NCBI RefSeq assembly: GCF_016623495.1
Contig: NZ_JAEHHL010000008.1
Coordinates: forward strand, 1-64,000
Reading direction: 5' to 3'
DNA from: Thermohalobaculum xanthum
GTDB lineage: Bacteria > Pseudomonadota > Alphaproteobacteria > Rhodobacterales > Rhodobacteraceae
Length of the DNA: 64,000 nucleotides
The notes below the pieces were generated by a model. The model had not been told where the DNA came from and did no database searches. It saw only the letters and a list, made by a program, of their open reading frames with translations. Position numbers and translations under genes: made by a program. Shown piece after piece: positions 36,500-44,850 of the stretch; the first letter of the stretch is position 1, and every line of letters starts with the position of its first letter.

Positions 36500-38259
36500 C
36501 CGAAGCTCCGCCGTCCGGTGACAACGCCGGGCAGGCGGAGACGGGCCGGGCGCCGCCGCCCGCCCGCATTGCCATCTGGCTCGACGGCGCGTTCCGCGCC
36601 CTGCTCGACCGCGCCGCGCGCACCCCGGTGCGCGCGGCGCTGACCGTTCTGCTGGTGGCGCTCGCCGTCGCCCTGCCCGGCCTCGAGACCCTTCCCGTCA
36701 CCGACCGCGACGAAGCGCGCTTCGTCCAGGCCACCAAGCAGATGCTGGAGAGCGGCGACCTCGTCGACATCCGCTTCCAGGACGAGCCGCGCTGGAAGAA
36801 GCCCGTCGGCATATACTGGCTCCAGGCGCTGTCGGCCGGCGCGCTGGGCGGCCCCGAGGCGCCCGCCTGGGCCTACCGCATCCCCTCGGCCCTCGCGCTC
36901 GTGCTTGGGGCGCTCGCCACGCTCTGGGCGGCCTGGCCGCTCGTCGGCGCGCGCGCGGCGGTCGTCGCGGGCATCGCGCTGCCGACCGCCCTGCTCGCCA
37001 CCGTCGAGGGCCACATCGCCAAGACGGATGCGGCCCTGATGCTCAGCGCGGTCCTCGTCTTCGGCGCGCTGGCGCGCGCGCTTGCCGGGAAGGCCGGGCG
37101 CTTCACCTGGCTCGCCTTCTGGCTCGCCATGGCCGGCGCGATCCTGCTCAAGGGCCCGGTGGTGCCGGCGATCGCCCTCCTCGCGGTGCTGGGCGTCTGG
37201 CTCGGGCTGCTGCGCCTGCCGCGCATCCGCCCCTTGCGGCCGCTGCTGGGGCTCGCGCTGACGATTGCGCTGGTCGCGCCCTGGCTGGTTGCGATCTGGG
37301 TGGTGTCCGAGGGACGCTTCTTCGCCGAATCGGTGGGCGAGGACCTGATCGCCAAGGTCCAGTCGGGCCAAGAGTCCCACGGCGCGCCGCCGGGGCTCTA
37401 TTTCCTGCTGGTCTGGGTGACGTTCTGGCCATGGGCGGTGTTCCTGCCGCTGGCCGCGCGTCGGCTCTGGGCGGCCCGGCGCGAGGTCGCCGCTGCTACC
37501 GCCCTCGCCTGGGTCGTGCCCTTCTGGCTGGTGCTCGAGGCCGTGCCGACCAAGCTGCCGCACTACGTGCTGCCGCTCTACCCGGTGCTCGCCATCGCCG
37601 TCGCGGCCGCGCTGACCGGGGACGGCCCGGTGTCGCCAGGCCGCTGGCCCGCGCGCCTCTCGGCGGCGTTCACCGCGACGCCCGCACTGGTCCTCGCGCT
37701 CGCCGTCGTCGTCCTGCCCCTCGCGGTCGAGGGGCGCGTCATCTGGCCCGCGCTCACGCTGGGCCTTGCCGGCGCGGCCTTCGGGCTGGTCGGCGCCGTG
37801 GCCGCGCTGCGCGGCCTCAGGCTGGGCCAGGCGGCTGCGGGCGTTCTGGCGGCACTGGCGCTTTATCCGGCGGCGCTGCACTTCGCCCTGCCGGCCATGA
37901 CCACGGCCTTTCCCTCGCCGCGGATGGCGGCGCTCGCCGCGCGCTTTTCGCCCTGCGCCTCGGGCCCGCTGATGTCGCTCGGGTATCGCGAGCCGAGCCT
38001 CGTCTTCCTCACCGAGACCGCGACCATGCTCGGGCCCCCGGACGCGATCGCGGCCCGGCTGGCCGCCGACCCCGGCGCGATGGTGCTGGTCGAGGACCGT
38101 TGGCGCCCGACGCTGGACAAGCTTCTGGGCGACCAGGCTCCCGCCCTCGTCGAGCGCGCCGCGATCGGCTACTTCAACTACAACCGAGGCAAGCCCGAGA
38201 CCGCGCGCCTGCTCACCCGGGACGACCCGCGCTGGCAGCCCTGCGCGGCGCGGCAATAG
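36496..38259 (+). CDS. GT39/ArnT-like polyprenyl-phosphate glycosyltransferase
   Basis: The 587-aa protein has about eleven hydrophobic helices. The first loop carries TDRDEARFVQATKQMLESGDLVDIRF and RWKKPVGIYWLQ, typical of ArnT/PMT (GT39) transferases that use a lipid-linked sugar in the periplasm. PTKLPHYVLPLYP is another family motif. The GTG start overlaps secG (GTGA). The following GT2 and LAB_N genes could supply the lipid-linked donor. Its likely target is lipid A or another envelope glycan. Confidence 0.88.
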   Translation: MTEAPPSGDNAGQAETGRAPPPARIAIWLDGAFRALLDRAARTPVRAALTVLLVALAVALPGLETLPVTDRDEARFVQATKQMLESGDLVDIRFQDEPRWKKPVGIYWLQALSAGALGGPEAPAWAYRIPSALALVLGALATLWAAWPLVGARAAVVAGIALPTALLATVEGHIAKTDAALMLSAVLVFGALARALAGKAGRFTWLAFWLAMAGAILLKGPVVPAIALLAVLGVWLGLLRLPRIRPLRPLLGLALTIALVAPWLVAIWVVSEGRFFAESVGEDLIAKVQSGQESHGAPPGLYFLLVWVTFWPWAVFLPLAARRLWAARREVAAATALAWVVPFWLVLEAVPTKLPHYVLPLYPVLAIAVAAALTGDGPVSPGRWPARLSAAFTATPALVLALAVVVLPLAVEGRVIWPALTLGLAGAAFGLVGAVAALRGLRLGQAAAGVLAALALYPAALHFALPAMTTAFPSPRMAALAARFSPCASGPLMSLGYREPSLVFLTETATMLGPPDAIAARLAADPGAMVLVEDRWRPTLDKLLGDQAPALVERAAIGYFNYNRGKPETARLLTRDDPRWQPCAARQ

Positions 38260-38332
38260 CCCGCTTGGCCCGCCCGCGCGCATCCTCTATGGTCGCGCCG
38301 GCCGGGGGAGCCATGCAAGCCAGGGAGGGGGG

Positions 38333-39064
38333 ATGACCGACACGCCGCGTTTCACCGTCGTCGCCCCCATGCTCAACGAGGCCGACAACGTCGAGCAGAT
38401 GGCGCGCGAGATCGCCGACGCCTGTGCGGCGCTGGGCCCCTTCGAGGCGATCTTCGTCAATGACGGCTCGACCGACGCCACCGCCCGGCGCATCGCCGAA
38501 CTGCGCGGCGAGTTTCCCTGGCTGCGCGAGGTCCGCCACGCCGCGCCCTGCGGCCAGTCGGCCGCGGTGCGCTCGGGCGTCATCGCCGCCCATGCACCGG
38601 TGATCTGCACCATCGACGGTGACGGCCAGAACCCGCCGGCCGAGATCCCGCGCCTGGTCGCTCCCCTGCTCGACGGCCGCGCGCGGCTGGGGCTGGTCGC
38701 GGGCCAGCGCGTCGCCCGCCAGGACAGCAAGCGAAAGCGCTTCGGCTCGATCCTCGCCAACCGCCTGCGCGCCCATGTCCTGCGCGACGACACGCGCGAC
38801 ACCGGCTGCGGGCTCAAGGCCTTCCGGCGCGAGGTGTTCCTCAGCCTGCCTTTCTTCGATCACATGCACCGCTACCTGCCCGCGCTGGTCAAGCGCGAGG
38901 GCTGGGAGATCGAGCTCATCGACGTGAGCCACCGCGCCCGCGCCGCGGGCAGCTCGAAATACACCAATCTCGGGCGGCTGATGGTCAGCTTCATGGACCT
39001 CGTCGGCGTGTGGTGGCTGCTGCGCCGCCGCCGTCTGCCGGTGGTGACGCACGAGGATCCCTGA
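38333..39064 (+). CDS. GT2 polyprenyl-phosphate sugar synthase (DPM1/ArnC-like)
   Basis: The 243-aa protein has the GT-A signature VVAPMLNEADNVEQM, FVNDGSTDAT, the DGDGQNPPAEIP metal-binding motif and a C-terminal TGCGLKAFRREVF, as in dolichyl/undecaprenyl-phosphate mannosyl-type synthases. It lacks the C-terminal membrane helices of larger members. Its TGA shares one base with the next ATG. It probably makes the lipid-linked sugar used by the upstream GT39 protein. Confidence 0.9.
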   Translation: MTDTPRFTVVAPMLNEADNVEQMAREIADACAALGPFEAIFVNDGSTDATARRIAELRGEFPWLREVRHAAPCGQSAAVRSGVIAAHAPVICTIDGDGQNPPAEIPRLVAPLLDGRARLGLVAGQRVARQDSKRKRFGSILANRLRAHVLRDDTRDTGCGLKAFRREVFLSLPFFDHMHRYLPALVKREGWEIELIDVSHRARAAGSSKYTNLGRLMVSFMDLVGVWWLLRRRRLPVVTHEDP

Positions 39065-39375
39065 TGCAGGTGCTGATGTCCGCGCTCGGCGCCCAGACCC
39101 AGGCCGAGTTCATCTGGATCCTCGTCGGCCTCGGCGGCCAGATCCTCTTCATGATGCGCTTCCTCGTCCAGTGGATCGCGTCCGAGAAGGCGCGCCGCTC
39201 GGTCATGCCGGTGGCGTTCTGGTGGTTCTCGATCGGGGGTGCGGCGATCCTGCTGGCCTATGCCATCTACCGCATGGATCCGGTCTTCATCCTCGGCCAG
39301 TCGCTGGGCTTCGTGATCTACGCGCGGAACCTCTGGCTGATCCAGGCCGAGCGCAGGCGCGACCCGCAGCCGTGA
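39064..39375 (+). CDS. Lipid A biosynthesis N-terminal (LAB_N) domain membrane protein
   Basis: The 103-aa protein has three hydrophobic helices and the LAB_N signature ILFMMRFLVQWIASEKARRSVMPVAFWWFSI, then SLGFVIYARNLWLI. The domain is found near lipid-linked sugar transferases and may flip or anchor their substrate. The ATG overlaps the GT2 stop (TGATG). It completes the GT39-GT2-LAB_N cassette and converges on the patatin gene with 10 nt between. Confidence 0.9.
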   Translation: MQVLMSALGAQTQAEFIWILVGLGGQILFMMRFLVQWIASEKARRSVMPVAFWWFSIGGAAILLAYAIYRMDPVFILGQSLGFVIYARNLWLIQAERRRDPQP

Positions 39376-39385
39376 CGGGCCGGGC

Positions 39386-40609
39386 TCACTGCGGCGCCCC
39401 GTTGTCGTCGACGATCCCCACGCCCACCAGGATATCCCGCCCCGCGATCCACGGGTCGTCGTTCAGCATCGAGTTGTAGCCAACGCTGTAGAGCGCGCGC
39501 ATGTAGTCGGGATCGAACAGCTCGCGCTCCACCAGCCCCAGGTTCGGCGGCACCGCCGTGAACTGCGACGCGAATCCCTCGCGTCGGGCCATTTCCGCCA
39601 GCAGGACCGCATTGTCGGCCGCGTTCGAGCGAATGAGCGTCGAGACCGCCCGCTGCGCCAGCTCTAGCAGCCCAAGCTCAACGAGCTGGTAGTCCGGCGA
39701 GAGGTTGGCGTTGCGGATCACGTAGATCGTGCCCGCCCGCATCGCCGCCGACGTCTCGTCGCGCAGCGAGCCGTGACGCGTCGCGCTGGCATAGAGGAAG
39801 AACTGCCGCGTCACGCCGCCATCGACATGGATCTGCGAATACCGCCTCCCGGCCGCCTCGACCTCGAACGAGACCGGCGGCAGCAGGCCCGGGATCGCGG
39901 CCGAGGCGCGCAGGATGTCACGGATCAGCGCCGGCGCGCCCGGATGCCCCGAGGCCGCGATCGCACCGACATTCCACGTCACCGGGCGCTGGGCGTCGAG
40001 ATTGGTCGTGCCGATCCAGAGGCGCCGCCCGCGCATGTGCTCGCGCCCGATCTCGGCGACCAGCTCGGCCGTGAAGAGCTCCTCGAGCGTCTCCTGCATG
40101 GTCGTCGTGTCGGAGGCCGCAAGCCCGCTGAACAGGCCAAAGAAGGGCTTGAACTTGACCTGCCTGCGCTGGCTGATGCGGTCCAGCACCTCGCGCAGTG
40201 TCGCGTCGTATTCGGGACCGAGGAACGCGAAGGGCGCGATCAGCGCGCCGATCGAGATGCCGGTGACCAGCGTGAACTCGGGGCGTCCGCCCTTTTCGTC
40301 CCACGCATCCAGCAGGCCCGCGCCGTAGGCCCCGTCCGACCCGCCGCCCGACAGCACCAGGACGTCCAGCACCCCGCCATTGGGCGCGCGTCCTTCCTCG
40401 GCCGTGCGCCGCGCGATCTGCTCGCGCCAGACCGCGGCACTTTGCGCCAGCGCCTCCGGTGGCAGGTCGCCCCACTGCCAGATCGAGCCGTCATAGCCGG
40501 GGATCACCGCGTCGTTGGCCAGCGCCTCGGGCAGCCCCGGAAGCTCGCGTTTGGCAGTGCAGCCCGCCAGCAGCGCCAGTGCCAGCACGATGCCGATCAC
40601 GCCCCGCAT
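39386..40609 (-). CDS. Patatin-like phospholipase lipoprotein
   Basis: The 407-aa protein has a lipoprotein signal (MRGVIGIVLALALLAGC, Cys17). The patatin catalytic elements are an oxyanion hole (LSGGGSDGAYGAG), nucleophile GISIG, and the DGG motif (HVDGGVTRQFF). It probably hydrolyses phospholipids at the outer membrane or in the periplasm. The chosen ATG has GGGAGGGG just upstream; the 71 codons before it are not coding-like. Confidence 0.92.
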   Translation of the reverse strand: MRGVIGIVLALALLAGCTAKRELPGLPEALANDAVIPGYDGSIWQWGDLPPEALAQSAAVWREQIARRTAEEGRAPNGGVLDVLVLSGGGSDGAYGAGLLDAWDEKGGRPEFTLVTGISIGALIAPFAFLGPEYDATLREVLDRISQRRQVKFKPFFGLFSGLAASDTTTMQETLEELFTAELVAEIGREHMRGRRLWIGTTNLDAQRPVTWNVGAIAASGHPGAPALIRDILRASAAIPGLLPPVSFEVEAAGRRYSQIHVDGGVTRQFFLYASATRHGSLRDETSAAMRAGTIYVIRNANLSPDYQLVELGLLELAQRAVSTLIRSNAADNAVLLAEMARREGFASQFTAVPPNLGLVERELFDPDYMRALYSVGYNSMLNDDPWIAGRDILVGVGIVDDNGAPQ

Positions 40610-40741
40610 GTCCCCTCCCCGACGGCGGTCCGCCGCCGGCGCGGACCGGCACGATGATACCCGCCGGGCGCACCTGCGGGAACCCGGCCACATTCGGCCG
40701 CCCGGATGCGTCTTATCGGGTACAAATGCGGTCGGGGCGCC

Positions 40742-40770
40742 TTGCTGCCCTCGGACGAATCCCGTATACG
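40742..40770 (+). promoter_or_regulatory. Candidate pyrG promoter
   Basis: TTGCTG (40742-40747), a 17-nt spacer and TATACG (40765-40770). The predicted start near 40775-40778 coincides with the left arm of the leader inverted repeat. Confidence 0.55.
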
Positions 40771-40774
40771 TCAA

Positions 40775-40831
40775 ACCCCGTAGTACGACATAAAGCGGCC
40801 CTTCGGGGGCCCGACACAACATCTACGGGGT
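40775..40831 (+). promoter_or_regulatory. Nested inverted-repeat leader of pyrG
   Basis: ACCCCGTAG (40775-40783) is perfectly complementary to CTACGGGGT (40823-40831). An inner GGCCC/GGGCC hairpin (40797-40811) lies between them. The right arm contains the only Shine-Dalgarno-like GGGG, 8 nt before the pyrG ATG. The fold would start at the transcript's 5' end and hide the ribosome site. Confidence 0.55.
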
Positions 40832-40838
40832 CCCGGGC

Positions 40839-42482
40839 ATGGCGCGATTCATCTTCATCACCGGCGGCGTTGTTTCGTCGCTCGGCAAGGGTCTGGCTTC
40901 GGCGGCGCTGGGCGCGCTGTTGCAGGCGCGCGGCTACACGGTGCGGCTGCGCAAGCTCGACCCGTATCTGAACGTCGACCCGGGCACGATGTCGCCCTTC
41001 GAGCATGGCGAGGTCTTCGTCACCGACGACGGGGCCGAGACCGACCTCGACCTCGGCCATTACGAGCGCTTCACCGGCGTGGCCGCGCGGCGCACCGATT
41101 CGATCTCGTCGGGCCGCATCTACCAGAACGTGCTCGACCGCGAGCGGCGTGGCGACTACCTCGGCAAGACCATCCAGGTCATTCCGCACGTCACCAACGA
41201 GATCAAGGACTTCATCCGGATCGGCGAGGACGAGGCCGACTTCATGCTGTGCGAGATCGGCGGCACCGTCGGCGATATCGAGGGCCTGCCCTTCTTCGAG
41301 GCGATCCGCCAGTTCGCGCAGGAAAAGCCGCGCGGCCAGTGCATCTTCATGCACCTCACGCTCCTGCCCTACCTCGCCGCCTCGGGCGAGCTGAAGACCA
41401 AGCCGACCCAGCACTCGGTCAAGGAGCTGCGCGCCATCGGCATCGCGCCCGACGTGCTGGTCTGCCGCACCGAGCACCCGATCCCCGAGACCGAGCGCGC
41501 CAAGATCGCCCTCTTCTGCAACGTGCGGCCCGAGGCGGTGATCCCCGCCATGGACCTCGCCTCGATCTACGAGGCGCCGCTCGCCTACCACGCGGTCGGG
41601 CTCGATCAGGCGGTGCTCGACGCCTTCGGCATCCAGCCGGCGCCGCGCCCCAACCTCGCCACTTGGCAGGACGTGGTCGAGCGCATCCACCACCCCGACG
41701 GCGAGGTGCGCATCGCGGTGGTCGGCAAGTACACCCGCCTCGAGGACGCCTACAAGTCGATCGCCGAGGCGCTGACCCATGGCGGCATCGCCAACCGCGT
41801 GAAGGTCCGCGCCGAGTGGATCGACAGCGAGATCTTCGAGCGCGAGGACCCCACCCCCTGGCTCGAGGGCTTCCACGGCATCCTCGTCCCCGGCGGTTTC
41901 GGCGAGCGCGGGACCGAGGGCAAGATCCGCGCGGCCCAGTTCGCGCGCGAGCGCAGCGTGCCCTATCTGGGCATCTGCCTCGGCATGCAGATGGCGGTGA
42001 TCGAGGCGGCGCGGAACCTCGCAGGGCTATCGACCGCGGGCTCCGAGGAGTTCGACCACGAGGCCGGGCACAAGCGCTTCGAGCCGGTGGTCTACCACCT
42101 CAAGGAATGGGTCGAGGGCAACCGCACCATCAAGCGCGAGGTCACCGACCAGAAGGGCGGCACCATGCGGCTGGGCGCCTACAACGCCACGCTGGGCGAT
42201 GGCTCGAAGGTCGCCGACATCTACGGCACCCGCGCCATCTCGGAACGCCACCGCCACCGCTACGAGGTCGACATCAAGTACCGCGAGAAGCTCGAGGCTT
42301 CGGGCCTCAAGTTCTGCGGCATGTCTCCCGACGGCCGCCTGCCCGAGATCGTTGAATTCGAGGGTCACCCGTGGTTCATTGGCGTCCAGTTCCACCCGGA
42401 ACTGAAGTCGAAACCATTTGAGCCCCACCCGCTGTTTGCGGATTTCGTCAAGGCCGCGGTGGAGCAGTCGAGGTTGGTTTAA
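40839..42482 (+). CDS. pyrG: CTP synthase
   Basis: The 547-aa protein makes CTP from UTP with glutamine. The synthase domain has [20 protein letters not shown] and the [11 protein letters not shown] segment. The glutaminase domain has PGGFGERG, nucleophile Cys in GICLGMQ, and the C-terminal His/Glu in [10 protein letters not shown]. The protein is complete, but about the last 130 bp (from near 42330) use AT-ending codons (GTT, GGT, ATT, CCA, TTT, TTG) unlike the rest. The TAA overlaps the ATG of the AT-rich frame that follows. Confidence 0.97.
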   Translation: MARFIFITGGVVSSLGKGLASAALGALLQARGYTVRLRKLDPYLNVDPGTMSPFEHGEVFVTDDGAETDLDLGHYERFTGVAARRTDSISSGRIYQNVLDRERRGDYLGKTIQVIPHVTNEIKDFIRIGEDEADFMLCEIGGTVGDIEGLPFFEAIRQFAQEKPRGQCIFMHLTLLPYLAASGELKTKPTQHSVKELRAIGIAPDVLVCRTEHPIPETERAKIALFCNVRPEAVIPAMDLASIYEAPLAYHAVGLDQAVLDAFGIQPAPRPNLATWQDVVERIHHPDGEVRIAVVGKYTRLEDAYKSIAEALTHGGIANRVKVRAEWIDSEIFEREDPTPWLEGFHGILVPGGFGERGTEGKIRAAQFARERSVPYLGICLGMQMAVIEAARNLAGLSTAGSEEFDHEAGHKRFEPVVYHLKEWVEGNRTIKREVTDQKGGTMRLGAYNATLGDGSKVADIYGTRAISERHRHRYEVDIKYREKLEASGLKFCGMSPDGRLPEIVEFEGHPWFIGVQFHPELKSKPFEPHPLFADFVKAAVEQSRLV

Positions 42483-43880
42483 TGCCAAGTTTTGAAGAGC
42501 TATTTTTGACCGAAAATCCAAAATATACTATTTCCGAAGACAATAGTATTTTAGAAAATTTGTGGGAAGACGAATCAATATCTTGCGCTATCCCAGAAGA
42601 TCGGGAGAATTTTTTTAAGGCGCTGTTGGAGGTTCGATATCCGACACAGCTCTCAGCGCTGCTTCACCCGAGAGCAAATAGTGTAGAGATAATATTCACG
42701 GCCTATAAGCATGGACAGACCTATATTGGCAGAAAATTTAAATTCTGTTTTGAGGGAAAATAATATAACTGTGAATTCAGGAGCCCAAGCGAGCATTTAC
42801 TTCTGATTGCACAGGCCGTCCAGCTTCAACGCCCTGCATCAGACACTGACTTCAGAAACTTAAGAAGCTTCAACTCATACACGAGAGCGAAAGCCAGAGA
42901 CTTTCCCGATCTGGAGAAAGTATTTTATCCAGTGAACTTTTGGATTGAAGGCTTCGATGGCGACGAGGAAGATCTTGTATATATCTGCAAACATTTAAAT
43001 TTTTATATGGAATTATTCGACACAAGAACGCCAACAATTATTTTTCATTATAAAAGCCCGGAAAACGAACGAATAAAGCAGCTCCGATTTCCATTTGATA
43101 ATTTTCCAAGTGAAATAAGGGCGATATCAACAGATAATTTTTTACTTCAAACGATGGAGAGCGCGAGAATTGGGTTTCCGTCTCAGCGCTTCATAAGATA
43201 TTATCAAGTACTTGAGTATGTCACCTTTTATTTCATCAAAGGAGACATACAAAGGCGCCTGACGCGTGCAATTAGTGCGCCCGACGCATTTAACAATCCG
43301 ACGAAACTGGTAAATTATGCGATTGATGTCCTTTCCGAAGACAAGATAAGCGATAATGAAAAATTTACTCATATGATAAATGAGCTTGTCGACCCGCAAA
43401 TAATTTGGAGTTACATTGAAAACAATAGGGATTTATTTTGTTGTGATACCGAGTTCGATGGTGGATTCGTTTTTAGCTCCATCTGTAGACCAAATTGGAC
43501 AATCGATGACTTTAAGAGTTCATGGATTCCGAAGCTACCAGATTCCCTGAGGCGAATGAGGAACGCGCTGGTGCACGGGAGAGAAGCGAGAACCTCCCGG
43601 GTCATTACTGGCACTAGGGAGAATGAAGAAAAGATTTCTCGCTACCTGGGGATTATGCATTTGCTTGCCCTTCAATGTGCCGCATATCGTGTATACTGAT
43701 TATAAATATACTTAATACTTACTCATAACATTATTGTTGATTTTAAATGATTAATTCGTTGTAATTATTTAAATTTCACGCAATGGAGCCGGCTGAGACC
43801 TTTTGCAAGCTAGGCAACGATAATTCGGATCCGTCACGGCACTTTTTTCGCGTCGCGGCAAAGGCCCTCACGCGGATCAT
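42330..43880. mobile_element. AT-rich foreign island joined to the pyrG 3' end
   Basis: Base composition falls abruptly from GC-rich to clearly AT-rich within the last codons of pyrG and returns to GC-rich by about 43.8-43.9 kb. The island holds one interrupted reading frame (42482-43699) and about 80 nt of very AT-rich sequence after it. No integrase, transposase or obvious flanking repeat is visible. Boundaries are approximate: the left lies inside pyrG, the right near a truncated gene at 43894. Origin by horizontal transfer is inferred from composition and that truncation. Confidence 0.75.
42482..43699 (+). pseudogene. HEPN-like protein gene split by an in-frame TAA
   Basis: Two frames, 42482-42763 (93 aa) and an open stretch 42764-43699, are in the same register and separated only by one TAA (42761-42763). 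The intervening codons read as normal protein (HLLLIAQAVQLQRPASDTDF), so the ancestral product was about 405 aa. The N-terminal part is beta-like; the middle has FWIEGFDGDEEDLVYICKHL; the C-terminal part has FIRYYQVLEYVTFYF and RNALVHGRE. That last motif (codons 360-365) fits the R-x4-H motif of HEPN RNases. The ATG overlaps the pyrG stop and has GAGG 8 nt upstream. An internal GTG restart at 42932 is possible but has no well-placed Shine-Dalgarno. Confidence 0.65.
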
Positions 43881-43893
43881 CTGCCATCACCTC
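43700..43893. other. AT-rich tail of the island and junction, no gene supported
   Basis: The first 80 nt are strongly AT-rich, with several TATAAT-like words. From about 43,785 the sequence becomes GC-rich again. On the minus strand at 43887-43834 a 17-codon frame (MADDPREGLCRDAKKVP) has GGAGG close before its ATG; it could be the start of another truncated small gene, but this is weak. Confidence 0.4.
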
Positions 43894-43950
43894 CTACTCG
43901 TCCATGTAGTGGAAGTTGTCATCGACATGGACCGTCCACTGCTCATTCAT
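43894..43950 (-). pseudogene. 5' remnant of a small conserved gene, truncated at the island edge
   Basis: The frame reads MNEQWTVHVDDNFHYMDE then TAG. The DDNFHYMDE segment recalls a family of small uncharacterised alphaproteobacterial proteins that normally continue well beyond this point; that recollection needs a database check. The ATG overlaps the stop of the HD hydrolase gene by 8 nt and has GGGAGAG 7 nt upstream, so it was the next gene in that operon. What follows the TAG is not a plausible continuation, consistent with loss of the rest during the island event. Confidence 0.5.
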
Positions 43951-44536
43951 TGGGCAACTCTCCCTCACGCGCCCCATCCAGAGCGCTGTCCAGAACGCCA
44001 TCCAGCGCCCCTGCCAGCGCCGCCGCCGCCTCGTCGTACGCGGCCTCCAGCCGGGCATTCGTGCCGCGCGCGCCCGCGACCACCCTGCCCGCCCAGTCCA
44101 GGTACTCGCGCTTGCGCGCGACGTTCCAGCCCGCGGGGGGCGAGGCCAGGATCGCGCGCAGGTTCGAGGTCTTGTCCGCCAGCTTGATCATCTTCGCGCG
44201 GGGCGACTTGGCGGGCGCGTGCTCGACCTGCAGCCGCTTGCGCTCGGCCTTTTCCAGCGACTTGTCGTCCGTCACCTCGGCCACCAGGTCGGCCACGTCG
44301 CGGTTGAACGCCGCCTCGATCTGCGCATGGCTCACCCCCGCATCCTCGATCGCGTCGTGCAGCAGCGCCGCCGCGATCAGGTTGGGGTCGCCGCCGTCGG
44401 TCGCCTCGGCCACCAGCGCCGCGACCTCGGTCAGGTGGTTCACATAGGGCTCGGCCCTTTCGCCCTTGCGGCGCTGATCGGCATGCCAGACCGCGGCCTG
44501 GTGGCAGGCCCTGGCGACAAGCGTGATGGTGGTCAC
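43943..44536 (-). CDS. MESH1-like HD-domain small alarmone hydrolase
   Basis: The 197-aa protein has the HD-hydrolase motif set of the SpoT/MESH1 group: an N-terminal His (ACHQAAVWHADQRRKGERAEPYVNH), HD plus ED in ALLHDAIEDAG, and KMIKLADKTSNLRAI. It lacks a synthetase domain. Such enzymes remove the 3'-pyrophosphate from (p)ppGpp or related nucleotides. The GTG start has AAAGGAG 8 nt upstream. The C-terminal 40 residues are an Ala/Leu helical extension. It overlaps the truncated small gene. Confidence 0.88.
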   Translation of the reverse strand: MTTITLVARACHQAAVWHADQRRKGERAEPYVNHLTEVAALVAEATDGGDPNLIAAALLHDAIEDAGVSHAQIEAAFNRDVADLVAEVTDDKSLEKAERKRLQVEHAPAKSPRAKMIKLADKTSNLRAILASPPAGWNVARKREYLDWAGRVVAGARGTNARLEAAYDEAAAALAGALDGVLDSALDGAREGELPNE

Positions 44537-44850
44537 GAGAGGGTCTCCTTTCTCGCGGGCCGGGTCCTGCGGCGGACCGGCGGCCCTGGCAGGTTGATGA
44601 TGTCTGGGAACGCTCCGAGTATGCGCACGCGCGGCGAGGGGCGCAAGCCGCCCGCGGCGTTGCCACGCCCGCCACCGGCCCGCGGGGCCTGCGAGAATAC
44701 GTGAGCGGCATTTGCATTATCGTTTGAATTCAATGTTCTAATATCACTTTCACGCGTGAAAGCCGCGCTGCGACTTCGCTACGCCTGCCGGCGGATCTCG
44801 GATATACTGGGTCTGATCCGCGGCCCCGAAGCCCAGGGAGGAGACCACCG
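44537..44850. other. Divergent intergenic region with a 16-bp palindrome
   Basis: About 310 nt between the leftward HD hydrolase gene and the rightward small gene. I see no gene in it. It contains an AT-richer promoter-like patch (44711-44745) followed by the perfect palindrome CTTTCACGCGTGAAAG at 44747-44762, a plausible dimeric-repressor site. Confidence 0.45.

Noticed and set aside
36016-38283. Minus-strand 755-codon frame opposite secG and the GT39 gene
   Set aside because: Its low-complexity Arg/Gly/Gln composition and full overlap with two well-supported genes mark it as a shadow.
42932-43699. Treating the downstream part of the island frame as an independent 255-aa gene starting at GTG
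   Set aside because: No properly spaced Shine-Dalgarno precedes the GTG, and protein-like sequence continues upstream in frame to the TAA. A split gene fits better, though a restart cannot be excluded.
43834-43887. 17-codon minus-strand frame with a GGAGG before it near the island edge
   Set aside because: Too short to identify. It may be another truncated gene start, but nothing besides the Shine-Dalgarno supports it.
42480-43900. Search for an integrase, terminal inverted repeats or target duplication around the island
   Set aside because: None could be seen by eye; the mobile nature is therefore inferred only from composition and the broken neighbour.
44533-44733. Minus-strand 66-aa frame upstream of the HD hydrolase
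   Set aside because: Pro/Arg/Gly-rich, no Shine-Dalgarno, and it overlaps the hydrolase start; it is probably noncoding.
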